Assembly: GCA_963971305.1 (NCBI GenBank)
Contig: OZ020307.1
Span: 3,547,501-3,611,500, forward strand
Direction of reading: 5' to 3'
Length of the DNA: 64,000 bases
Origin: Arcuatula senhousia
Lineage: Eukaryota > Mollusca > Bivalvia > Mytilida > Mytilidae
The position numbers were made by a program, and so were the translations under genes. The notes under the pieces are model-generated. The model saw only the letters and a list, made by a program, of their open reading frames with translations. It had not been told where the DNA came from and did not search any database. Below are positions 31,755 to 41,664 of the stretch, in pieces. Each line of letters opens with the position of its first letter. Position 1 is the stretch's first letter.

Positions 31755-31957
31755 ATCGCAATGGAAGAGGGAGGTTTGGCGCCATAAAACCTGGTTTAAC
31801 CCACCATTTCGTTTGAAATGCCTGTACCAAGTCAGGACCATTGCGATCCACCAGTTCTCCGGTATGACTGATTCGTTTTTGTCATTTTCTCTGGACTATG
31901 AGATTGATCATTCAAGTTCGGTAGTTTTGTTATTACCTTTATTTCATCCCAATTTGC
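31755..31957 (+). mobile_element. Penelope-like family RT1, 3'UTR-only copy
   Basis: Begins at GCAATGGAAGAGGGAGGTTT and runs through CTGTACCAAGTCAGGACCAT, TGACTGATTCGTTTTTGTCA and GAGATTGATCATTCAAGTTC to TTACCTTTATT. It is nearly identical to 56.60-56.80 kb and to the minus strand at 24.94-25.12 kb. A strongly 5'-truncated insertion with the family's fixed 3' end and no poly(A). Confidence 0.65.
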
Positions 31958-31959
31958 TA

Positions 31960-32680
31960 GTTTTGATGCTACATTTATTTAACAAAATGTTTTGTCTTTT
32001 TTTCACAGATCAGAAATTTTTAAATATTGTCATTACATCTGCTGAAATTGATACAGTCTGATCACCTTTTTTCTATATCAAAAAACAAAAACAAAAACAA
32101 AAACGTTGGAGTAAATTTGAAAATCAAGTGCTCCTTCACTTAAGGCCTAGAAAATATATTGGTAGATGTTTATTTTTCATTTGATCAAGGTAATATGGTT
32201 AACTTTTTTTTTTAATATTTAATGCTTTTAAGTCATATATTTGTTCATGTATAATTGACGTCATATTATAATTATTCACATGAATGTTATTTACTTATTA
32301 CATGTATTTATATTTTGGACTAATGGTTTAAGGCAGTATATTCATTTATGGACCTTTGTTGATCAAGGAAATCCTTATTATTTGTACAATTTGTTTACCG
32401 GTACTCATTAATTTATATAAAATATCAAATGCTTTAAGTTGATGATTGGTGACCAACAGGCAATGAATATTGTGGAAATAGCAAAATAATGACATGTTAT
32501 TTTTTCTTTAAAAAAATCTTTGAACGAAAAGTGTTTTATGTATTTGAATGAAAAGTATGTTTACCTAGCTTCATATACAAACCAAATAATATTTTGACAA
32601 ATAATTATTATTTTTTACATATGATATATTTTTATCTGCAATAAAAGCCATTGTTGTTACTTGTTTCCTTTTTGTCAAAT
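31960..32680. other. AT-rich flank of the satellite array
   Basis: No exon or named repeat. An (AAAAAC)n-like run lies at about 32080-32104. Confidence 0.35.
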
Positions 32681-32748
32681 CTTTGGTTATACTGTTCTAT
32701 GCTCTTCATATTCATACAGTGTTTGGCATTTTCAATATTTTTGGTAGA

Positions 32749-32792
32749 GCGCCTCTGATGAGTCTTGAATAGACGAAACGCGCGTCAGGCGT
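32749..32792 (+). ncRNA. Type I hammerhead ribozyme (first of 13)
   Basis: Stem I GCGCCT pairs with AGGCGT (five Watson-Crick pairs plus G-U). The core CTGATGA is followed by stem II GTCT-TGAAT-AGAC closed by G-C, then GAAA. Stem III is the palindrome ACGCGCGT, leaving the cleavage triplet GTC. Predicted cleavage is after C32786. All invariant core bases are present, and the stems of the other units are the same. Confidence 0.88.
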
Positions 32793-34172
32793 AGCAAAAT
32801 TTATTGTCTGGAACTTTGTTGTCATTTGTATTTCGAACACACGTGAAGGTTAGCACTGCTGGTGGAGTTTAAATTCCCAGAGGTTAGCCCGCTCCGGCAC
32901 CAACACTTTTGAGTTGGAGAATACATCAAAGCTTTAAATTATCCGTCTAAATTTCAAAAGTGTCTAAACCCTAAGATTCTTCCTACCCCAGACATAGGTT
33001 GAATATCTTAGTAATAATTTGTTTCCCCAGTTTTGGTATTTTGGTTATACTGTTCTATGCTCTTCATATTCCTACAGTGTTTGGCATTTTCAATATTTTT
33101 GGTAGAGCGCCTCTGATGAGTCTTGAATAGACGAAACGCGCGTCAGGCGTAGCAAAATTTATTGTCTGGAACTTTGTTGTCATTTGTATTTCGAACACAC
33201 GTGAAGGTTAGCACTGCTGGTGGAGTTTAAATTCCCCGAGGTTAGCCCGCTCCGGCACCAACACTTTTGAGTTGGAGAATACATCAAAGCTTTAAATTAT
33301 CCGTCTAAATTTCAAAAGTGTCTAAACCCTAAGATTCTTCCTACCCCAGACATAGGTTGAATATCTTAGTAATAATTTGTTTCCCCAGTTTTGGTATTTT
33401 GGTTATACTGTTCTATGCTCTTCATATTCATACAGTGTTTGGCATTTTCAATATTTTTGGTAGAGCGCCTCTGATGAGTCTTGAATAGACGAAACGCGCG
33501 TCAGGCGTAGCAAAATTTATTGTCTGGAACTTTGTTGTCATTTGTATTTCGAACACACGTGAAGGTTAGCACTGCTGGTGGAGTTTAAATTCCCCGAGGT
33601 TAGCCCGCTCCGGCACCAACACTTTTGAGTTGGAGAATACATCAAAGCTTCCGTCTAAATTTCAAAAGTGTCTAAACCCTAAGATTCTTCCTACCCCAGA
33701 CATAGGTTGAATATCTTAGTAATAATTTGTTTCCCCAGTTTTGGTATTTTGGTTATACTGTTCTATGCTCTTCATATTCATACAGTGTTTGGCATTTTCA
33801 ATATTTTTGGTAGAGCGCCTCTGATGAGTCTTGAATAGACGAAACGCGCGTCAGGCGTAGCAAAATTTATTGTCTGGAACTTTGTTGTCATTTGTATTTC
33901 GAACACACGTGAAGGTTAGCACTGCTGGTGGAGTTTAAATTCCCCGAGGTTAGCCCGCTCCGGCACCAACACTTTTGAGTTGGAGAATACATCAAAGCTT
34001 TAAATTATCCGTCTAAATTTCAAAAGTGTCTAAACCAAAAGATTCTTCCTACCCCAGACATAGGTTGAATATCTTAGTAATAATTTGTTTCCCCAGTTTT
34101 GGTATTTTGGTTATACTGTTCTATGCTCTTCATATTCATACAGTGTTTGGCATTTTCAATATTTTTGGTAGA

Positions 34173-34216
34173 GCGCCTCTGATGAGTCTTGAATAGACGA
34201 GACGCGCGTCAGGCGT
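34173..34216 (+). ncRNA. Hammerhead in unit 5 with mutated core (GAGA)
   Basis: Identical to its neighbours except that the conserved GAAA reads GAGA, changing an adenine of the catalytic core that is normally essential. This unit is probably unable to cleave. Confidence 0.75.
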
Positions 34217-37036
34217 AGCAAAATTTATTGTCTGGAACTTTGTTGTCATTTGTATTTCGAACACACGTGAAGGTTAGCACTGCTGGTGGAGTTTAAATTC
34301 CCCGAGGTTAGCCCGCTCCGGCACCAACACTTTTGAGTTGGAGAATACATCAAAGCTTTAAATTATCCGTCTAAATTTCAAAAGTGTCTAAACCCTAAGA
34401 TTCTTCCTACCCCAGACATAGGTTGAATATCTTAGTAATAATTTGTTTCCCCAGTTTTGGTATTTTGGTTATACTGTTCTATGCTCTTCATATTCATACA
34501 GTGTTTGGCATTTTCAATATTTTTGGTAGAGCGCCTCTGATGAGTCTTGAATAGACGAAACGCGCGTCAGGCGTAGCAAAATTTATTGTCTGGAACTTTG
34601 TTGTCATTTGTATTTCGAACACACGTGAAGGTTAGCACTGCTGGTGGAGTTTAAATTCCCCGAGGTTAGCCCGCTCCGGCACCAACACTTTTGAGTTGGA
34701 GAATACATCAAAGCTTTAAATTATCCGTCTAAATTTCAAAAGTGTCTAAACCCTAAGATTCTTCCTACCCCAGACATAGGTTGAATATCTTAGTAATAAT
34801 TTGTTTCCCCAGTTTTGGTATTTTGGTTATACTGTTCTATGCTCTTCATATTCATACAGTGTTTGGCATTTTCAATATTTTTGGTAGAGCGCCTCTGATG
34901 AGTCTTGAATAGACGAAACGCGCGTCAGGCGTAGCAAAATTTATTGTCTGGAACTTTGTTGTCATTTGTATTTCGAACACACGTGAAGGTTAGCACTGCT
35001 GGTGGAGTTTAAATTCCCCGAGGTTAGCCCGCTCCGGCACCAACACTTTTGAGTTGGAGAATACATCAAAGCTTTAAATTATCCGTCTAAATTTCAAAAG
35101 TGTCTAAACCCTAAGATTCTTCCTACCCCAGACATAGGTTGAATATCTTAGTAATAATTTGTTTCCCCAGTTTTGGTATTTTGGTTATACTGTTCTATGC
35201 TCTTCATATTCATACAGTGTTTGGCATTTTCAATATTTTTGGTAGAGCGCCTCTGATGAGTCTTGAATAGACGAAACGCGCGTCAGGCGTAGCAAAATTT
35301 ATTGTCTGGAACTTTGTTGTCATTTGTATTTCGAACACACGTGAAGGTTAGCACTGCTGGTGGAGTTTAAATTCCCCGAGGTTAGCCCGCTCCGGCACCA
35401 ACACTTTTGAGTTGGAGAATACATCAAAGCTTTAAATTATCCGTCTAAATTTCAAAAGTGTCTAAACCCTAAGATTCTTCCTACCCCAGACATAGGTTGA
35501 ATATCTTAGTAATAATTTGTTTCCCCAGTTTTGGTATTTTGGTTATACTGTTCTATGCTCTTCATATTCATACAGTGTTTGGCATTTTCAATATTTTTGG
35601 TAGAGCGCCTCTGATGAGTCTTGAATAGACGAAACGCGCGTCAGGCGTAGCAAAATTTATTGTCTGGAACTTTGTTGTCATTTGTATTTCGAACACACGT
35701 GAAGGTTAGCACTGCTGGTGGAGTTTAAATTCCCCGAGGTTAGCCCGCTCCGGCACCAACACTTTTGAGTTGGAGAATACATCAAAGCTTTAAATTATCC
35801 GTATAAATTTCAAAAGTGTCTAAACCCTAAGATTCTTCCTACCCCAGACATAGGTTGAATATCTTAGTAATAATTTGTTTCCCCAGTTTTGGTATTTTGG
35901 TTATACTGTTCTATGCTCTTCATATTCATACAGTGTTTGGCATTTTCAATATTTTTGGTAGAGCGCCTCTGATGAGTCTTGAATAGACGAAACGCGCGTC
36001 AGGCGTAGCAAAATTTATTGTCTGGAACTTTGTTGTCATTTGTTTTTCGAACACACGTGAAGGTTAGCACTGCTGGTGGAGTTTAAATTCCCCGAGGTTA
36101 GCCCGCTCCGGCACCAACACTTTTGAGTTGGAGAATACATCAAAGCTTTAAATTATCCGTCTAAATTTCAAAAGTGTCTAAACCCTAAGATTCTTCCTAC
36201 CCCAGACATAGGTTGAATATCTTAGTAATAATTTGTTTCCCCAGTTTTGGTATTTTGGTTATACTGTTCTATGCTCTTCATATTCATACAGTGTTTGGCA
36301 TTTTCAATATTTTTGGTAGAGCGCCTCTGATGAGTCTTGAATAGACGAAACGCGCGTCAGGCGTAGCAAAATTTATTGTCTGGAACTTTGTTGTCATTTG
36401 TTTTTCGAACACACGTGAAGGTTAGCACTGCTGGTGGAGTTTAAATTCCCCGAGGTTAGCCCGCTCCGGCACCAACACTTTTGAGTTGGAGAATACATCA
36501 AAGCTTTAAATTATCCGTCTAAATTTCAAAAGTGTCTAAACCCTAAGATTCTTCCTACCCCAGACATAGGTTGAATATCTTAGTAATAATTTGTTTCCCC
36601 AGTTTTGGTATTTTGGTTATACTGTTCTATGCTCTTCATATTCATACAGTGTTTGGCATTTTCAATATTTTTGGTAGAGCGCCTCTGATGAGTCTTGAAT
36701 AGACGAAACGCGCGTCAGGCGTAGCAAAATTTATTGTCTGGAACTTTGTTGTCATTTGTTTTTCGAACACACGTGAAGGTTAGCACTGCTGGTGGAGTTT
36801 AAATTCCCCGAGGTTAGCCCGCTCCGGCACCAACACTTTTGAGTTGGAGAATACATCAAAGCTTTAAATTATCCGTCTAAATTTCAAAAGTGTCTAAACC
36901 CTAAGATTCTTCCTACCCCAGACATAGGTTGAATATCTTAGTAATAATTTGTTTCCCCAGTTTTGGTATTTTGGTTATACTGTTCTATGCTCTTCATATT
37001 CATACAGTGTTTGGCATTTTCAATATTTTTGGTAGA

Positions 37037-37080
37037 GTGCCTCTGATGAGTCTTGAATAGACGAAACGCGCGTCAGGCGT
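37037..37080 (+). ncRNA. Hammerhead in last unit, stem I wobble variant
   Basis: Stem I reads GTGCCT instead of GCGCCT; opposite AGGCGT this keeps pairing through a U-G wobble, so the fold is preserved. The core is intact. The array ends about 40 bases downstream. Confidence 0.75.
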
Positions 37081-37124
37081 AGCAAAATTATTGTCTGGAA
37101 CTTTGTTGTCATTTGTATTTCTCT

Positions 37125-37500
37125 ATTGCACTTATACTTAGAATATGAAAATAAAAGACAACATTATCATAAAAGAATGTAAGGTATTTGGATATAAAGT
37201 CTATAGTCTTGGTTTTTAAGATATTTTTTATTCATATGAAATCTGTGATGCACATGGATTAAAAATAACAATATGGATACTTGTACGTTTGTAAAGTTTA
37301 AACAGTATTGAATGGGGATGATCCCTTTTTCAGAGGAAATAAAGTAAAAATATATACTTGTTCATCTCAAAAATAGACGTCACAAAACAGGTACTAACAT
37401 TACAAGTTTACAATTGGACACAAACTGGAAAGCTAAGTGATTTTTACAATACACAAAAAATATCCTAACAAACATGAACAATTACCTTGGCTTAAATTTT
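37125..37500. other. Right flank of the satellite array, no gene
   Basis: AT-rich sequence, no recognised feature. Confidence 0.35.
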
Positions 37501-37505
37501 AATGT

Positions 37506-38466
37506 TTTATGGCCCGACCCCTTAACTATGTGGGTACGACATATAGTTCTACCCATGTCCATCTGTTCGTCTGTAACACTTTGGTTAAGTTCTTGTTATT
37601 CAAAGGTCTTATCTTGGCTAATACCTGTTTGGGTCGATGATATTTCACCACTAGATATGTCTTTGATAGGGCGACACTATCCACTTGATATTAGTCACCG
37701 CAACATATATTTTTATGGCCCGACCACGTATGTGGATCGACCGTATAGTTTTACCCTTGTCCGTCCGTCCGTAACACTTTTGTTAAGTTCTTGGTTAAGG
37801 TCCATTACTCGAATACTAGATGTTGGGGGTAAATGATATTTCACTACTAGATGTGTCTTAGGTAAGGTGACACCACCCACTAGAAATAAGGTCACTGTGA
37901 CCTGTAGTTACGCATGAATGACTTTGGTTAAGTTCTTGGTTAAGGTCCATATCTCAGATACTACATGTTGATGGTCAATGGTATTTCACCAATAGATGTG
38001 TCTTGTGTAACATGACACCACCCAATAAAAATTAGGTCACTGTGATCTATATTTTATGCATGAACGACTTTGGTTAAGTTCTTGGTTAAGATCCATATCT
38101 CAGATACTAGATGTTGAGGGTTAATGATATTTCACCACTAGATGTGTCTTGGATAAGGTGACACCATCCACTAGAAATGAGGTCAATGTGACCTATATTT
38201 TACGCATGAATGACTGGTTAAATTCTTGGTTAATGTCCATATCTTGATAACTACATGTTAGCGGTCAATAATATTTCACTACTCGATGAGTCTTGGTAAC
38301 ATGGCACCACCCCTCAGAAATAAGGTCACAGCGACCTATATTTTACACATGAACACTTTTGATCAATTTCTTGGTAAAGGTCCATATCCCAGGTAATACA
38401 ACATGAGGGTCAAGGATATTTCAAGAACGGGAGGGCCATCCTATGGCTCATAGACACATTTTCTAG
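37506..38466 (+). mobile_element. Helitron-like HINE 'B', two copies head to tail
   Basis: A left end ATGGCCCGACC at 37508 is followed by a single core unit, then a second left end ATGGCCCGACCACGTATGTG at 37714 with CCGTCCGTCCGT and about five core units. The right end has the hairpin GGGCCA-TCCTA-TGGCTC and TTTTCTAG ending at 38466. Perfect AGGTCA/TGACCT palindromes lie at 37889-37903 and 38180-38194, with one-mismatch versions at 38034 and 38323. Confidence 0.7.
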
Positions 38467-38595
38467 TTGACTTGAACAACTTTGGTTTAGTTCTTAGTTA
38501 AGGCCCATATCTCGAATACAACATGTTGATACAATGATATTTCACGACTAGATGTTTTTTAGGAGCAAGTAAAAACCCACAAGAATACAGGTCAC
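38467..38595 (+). repeat. HINE 'B' core fragment, left of nested insertion
   Basis: AACTTTGGTTTAGTTCTTAG and GATATTTCACGACTAGATG match the 146-bp core unit. The repeat is interrupted at about 38596 by a reverse transcriptase relic and resumes at 40398. Confidence 0.55.
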
Positions 38596-40397
38596 TTCGA
38601 ACATGGCGTCAATCAAATGTGGATTCTCAAAAATTCTAAAGAACTGATGGGAGATCTCCATTCTAAGTCATTTTCATCATGTAATAGCATTAAAACGTTT
38701 GATTTATCTACATTATATACTTCAATTCCACATTCACAATTTTATCTCGTTTGGCACAGCTGATTAAACGTAGCTTTAACAAAAAGAACGGAAAACGCAG
38801 GTACAAGTATTTGGTAGTCGGTTATAAAAAGACTTACTTTGTCATCCAAGAGTCTAGCAAGACAAACAAATTTACAGAATATCAAATAATAGAGATGCTC
38901 ACCTTTCTAATCGACAACATATGTGTACAGGTTGGTGGACGTGTTTTCAGCAAACAATAGGTATCCCAATGGGCACAAATTGTGCACCATTGCTTGCCGA
39001 TTTGATTTTTCATTCATATGAAGCAGACTTCTTACAATCACTTCTAGACAAAAAGGACCGCAAACTTGCTTTATCCTTCAATCTCACATTTCATTATATT
39101 GATGATGTCCTTTCACTAAACAATCCTCGATTTGGTGACTATTTACATCTCATATATCCGAAGGAACTTGAGATTAAGGACACTACAGATTCTAGGAGGT
39201 CCGCTTCATATTTGGATCTATTTCTCGAAATTGACACACAAGGAAGACTTTGTACAAAGCTCTATGACAAACGTGATGACTTGAACTTTCCAATAGATTA
39301 TAGTTAACTTTACCTTTCTGTGTAGCAACAGCTTCTGCATTTTGTTCGTGATAATTTTCATATCCTACAGTCCTATTATTTTCGACCTATAAAACCTAAT
39401 TCCAAGAAAAATTTACAGTGTCACACTATTTTACGTAACTATGTATTATGGATTAAGCAAATTTTACAGTGTCACATTATTTTATGTAACTATATATTTT
39501 ATGGACTTGAAGATCGCAATGGAAGAGGGAGGTTTGGCGCCATAAAACCTGGTTTAACCCCGCCACATTTTAATGTGCCTGTCCTAAGCCAGGAATCTTT
39601 ATCAAAGCTTATGTTTGTATTTAGTCGAATTTTTGTTAATTGTTTTTTGTCAAGAAGAGGGTCTTTCAATGCACTTTGGGATCGGGCTTGAATCATATGT
39701 ATTTTATTTTCAATCCAGGGGCCAATTGAAAAACAGCGAGCAGCGACCGCTGGTCACATTGAAGGCTGCTGGCTGTTTTCCATTGTGGATATTTAAAATA
39801 TACGTTTATAATGTAGGTTGTGTCGCGTACACTTATTCCACATCTCATTTTCTTCTATTCCGTCCGCTCCAGCATATGGAGTTTACGTATCACAATTGAT
39901 TCGTTATTCCAGAGCATGTGGGGAGTACAACAACTTCCTTGATAGAGCTACACGGCTGACAAGCAAATTGTTATTACAGGGGTACGTTGCTCCCAGGTTG
40001 TTGCCATCACTCAAGAAATTTTACGGACGACAGCATGTGCTTGTATACAAATACGGGATTTCTATCTCTCAGATGAGCACAGATGTTGGTTTGACATAGA
40101 GTTTTGTATTGTCATCCTTTCCGGGTTTGACCAACATTTAATCGATCTTTGGCAACGTGACAGGTGTGCTATAGCAAGCAGGAACTGCATACTCTTCCGG
40201 AGCACCTGAGTTCACTCTCGTTTTGACTTGAGTTCGCGTTGCTGAATACGGTTTTGTTGTTATGTGTGTGTGTGTGTTTTATGTTGTTATGTGGTTTGTT
40301 TTAATGTGTTGTGATGATTTTTTGTCTGCCGGTTTTGTCTTTGTCTTTACGGTTTTATGATACTGATTACCCCTTTGGTACAGCTTTGCTTCTTTCT
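38596..40397 (+). pseudogene. Penelope-like reverse transcriptase relic (family RT2)
   Basis: Successive frames encode VWILKNSKELMG, STLYTSIPH, then LTFLIDNICVQVGG, IGIPMGTNCAPLLADLIFHS, SFNLTFHYIDDVLSLNNPRF, YPKELEIKDTTDS and KLYDKRDDLNFPI. After a 570-base interruption follow SAPAYGVYVSQLIRYSRACG and KFYGRQHVLVYKYGISISQM. The catalytic YIDD is kept but frameshifts and stops destroy the gene. The 3' untranslated part (40100-40397) contains TACTCTTCCGGAGCACCTGA and ends at TTTGCTTCTTT. Motif order is as in the RT1 relic at 25-26 kb, but the C termini and 3' ends differ, so two families exist. Penelope-like assignment is my inference. The whole relic sits inside a HINE 'B' core. Confidence 0.65.
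39505..39866 (+). repeat. Dispersed repeat with 'H' end (copy 6) inserted in RT2
   Basis: Starts with GGAAGAGGGAGGTTTGGCGC, then GGTTTAACCCCGCCACATTT, CTGTCCTAAGCCAGGAA, GACCGCTGGTCACATTGAAG, and ends with the H signature GTAGGTTGTGTCGCGTACAC and TTATTCCACATCTCATTTTC. The reverse transcriptase frame resumes directly after it (IPSAPAYGV). The copy at 51.1-51.43 kb has the same full-length layout. Confidence 0.6.
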
Positions 40398-40598
40398 TAC
40401 ATGTTGAAGGTCAATGATATTTCACCAGTAGATGTGTCTTGGGTAATGTGACACCATTCACTAGATATTAAGTCACTCGACCTATTATATATTAAACATG
40501 AGCAACTTTGGTTAAGGCCTAAATCTTGGGTAAACGTCGGTTGTCAATGATATGTCAAGAACGATGGGCCATCTGTGGCTAATATACCGTTTTTCTAG
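40398..40598 (+). repeat. HINE 'B' right end after nested insertion
   Basis: Core unit (CAATGATATTTCACCAGTAG) followed by the hairpin GGGCCA-TCTG-TGGCTA and TTTTTCTAG ending at 40598. The hairpin sequence has changed but pairing is retained. Confidence 0.6.
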
Positions 40599-40750
40599 TT
40601 CTACTAGCGTTTGATACCGAAAGAAAACCATATATTAATCTAAAAAGACAATAGGAATTCTCTAACTTACTTTAATGCGCGGTAATTCACGGAAATTGTA
40701 AATCAATCAGGTTACTTTATTGCTATAATTTAACAGAACTCTTTGTTTCT

Positions 40751-41664
40751 TTAGAACCCTTTAACAGAGTCGCCATCACAGACTTCTTTACAATTAAGAA
40801 ATTCAATTATTCTTTCAGGATAGTGCTTACATTCCGTGTCGACAAATTTTTGAAAATTTTGTCCATAATGTCTTCTGATTGAATCCCTACAAAATTTTTG
40901 CAAAGACTTTATCTTAATTAGATACTCATTGATGTCATCCTTACATGTTTGTGGAACTTCTGATTTTGACAATGCTACTAAGTTTTCTCTGTCGGGTTCT
41001 GTTATACTATGAGAATTTCTAAGTGTGTGTCTTAACACGGCATGGAATTCTCCATCGTACGGGGAATCCCTCATTAGCTGTATCAAATGTTGTAAGGGTG
41101 ACAGTCGACAATTATAGCTCACATTGACGTTTGCTCTTAAAAACACACGCATCAGTTCTGGATAATCAGATTTATGAGTTCTTATGAGAAAATACTTGAA
41201 TGTTTCTGGTTTTCTGTAAGGATCGGCTCCGTTTATAAGTAGAATATACAGCCATCTATAAAACTCCTTTCCTTTTTCTATACAGGTAAACAAACAAGGT
41301 GTACCGTCGGTCTCATCGTTGACGTCATATCCATTTTCTATTAACCTTTCTAAAACTAACTTGATTTGAGTAGTTTTCAAATTCAGCGCGGAGTTGAAGA
41401 TACACGTCTTGTCATCTTTATAGAAACTCTTGGCTCCAGCTTTTAGAAGGAGTTCTTTACTGTCGTCAAATTGGAGAATTTCAGCCCATTTAAGACAGCT
41501 TATAGAACCCTTACATGTATTAACATCAAACCCCTTGTCAATTAAAACTTTTAAAATGTCATAGGAATTGGTTAAAACAGCATCTGTCAAACTTTCTGAA
41601 TAAGTAGCAGCTTGAAATGGTGTCTGTCTATGACTTAATAATCGACGGACTAGTTCTATATCAC
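40751..41664 (-). CDS. ASB-like exon 4, ankyrin repeats and SOCS-like tail
   Basis: Acceptor TATGTTTTAG; begins DIELVRRLLSHRQTPFQAAT, a typical ankyrin repeat, and ends with VCDGDSVKGF and TAA at 40751-40753. Confidence 0.85.

Larger units (their letters stand above)
32682..37121 (+). repeat. 358-bp tandem array, each unit with a hammerhead ribozyme (retrozyme-like)
   Basis: Head-to-tail units with a period of 358 bases; the core CTGATGAG occurs at 32755, 33113, 33471, 33821, 34179, 34537, 34895, 35253, 35611, 35969, 36327, 36685 and 37043. All steps are 358 except one of 350, caused by loss of TAAATTAT near 33650. Units are nearly identical. Besides the ribozyme each unit has TCTGGAACTTTGTTGTCATT, AGGTTAGCACTGCTGGTGGA and GAGGTTAGCCCGCTCCGGCA. 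No frame is conserved. Tandem copies of a few hundred bases, each with a type I hammerhead, are the known genomic form of metazoan retrozymes, whose transcripts cleave into monomers and circularise. Activity here is inference. Confidence 0.9.

Noticed and set aside
32743..32765. TTGGTAGAGCGCCTCTGATG looks like the D-arm/A box of a tRNA
   Set aside because: No acceptor stem, anticodon arm or B box follows; the same bases form stem I and the core of the hammerhead.
32682..37121. Regular repeats considered as a CRISPR array
   Set aside because: The units are 358 bp, head to tail with no spacers, and the DNA is clearly animal.
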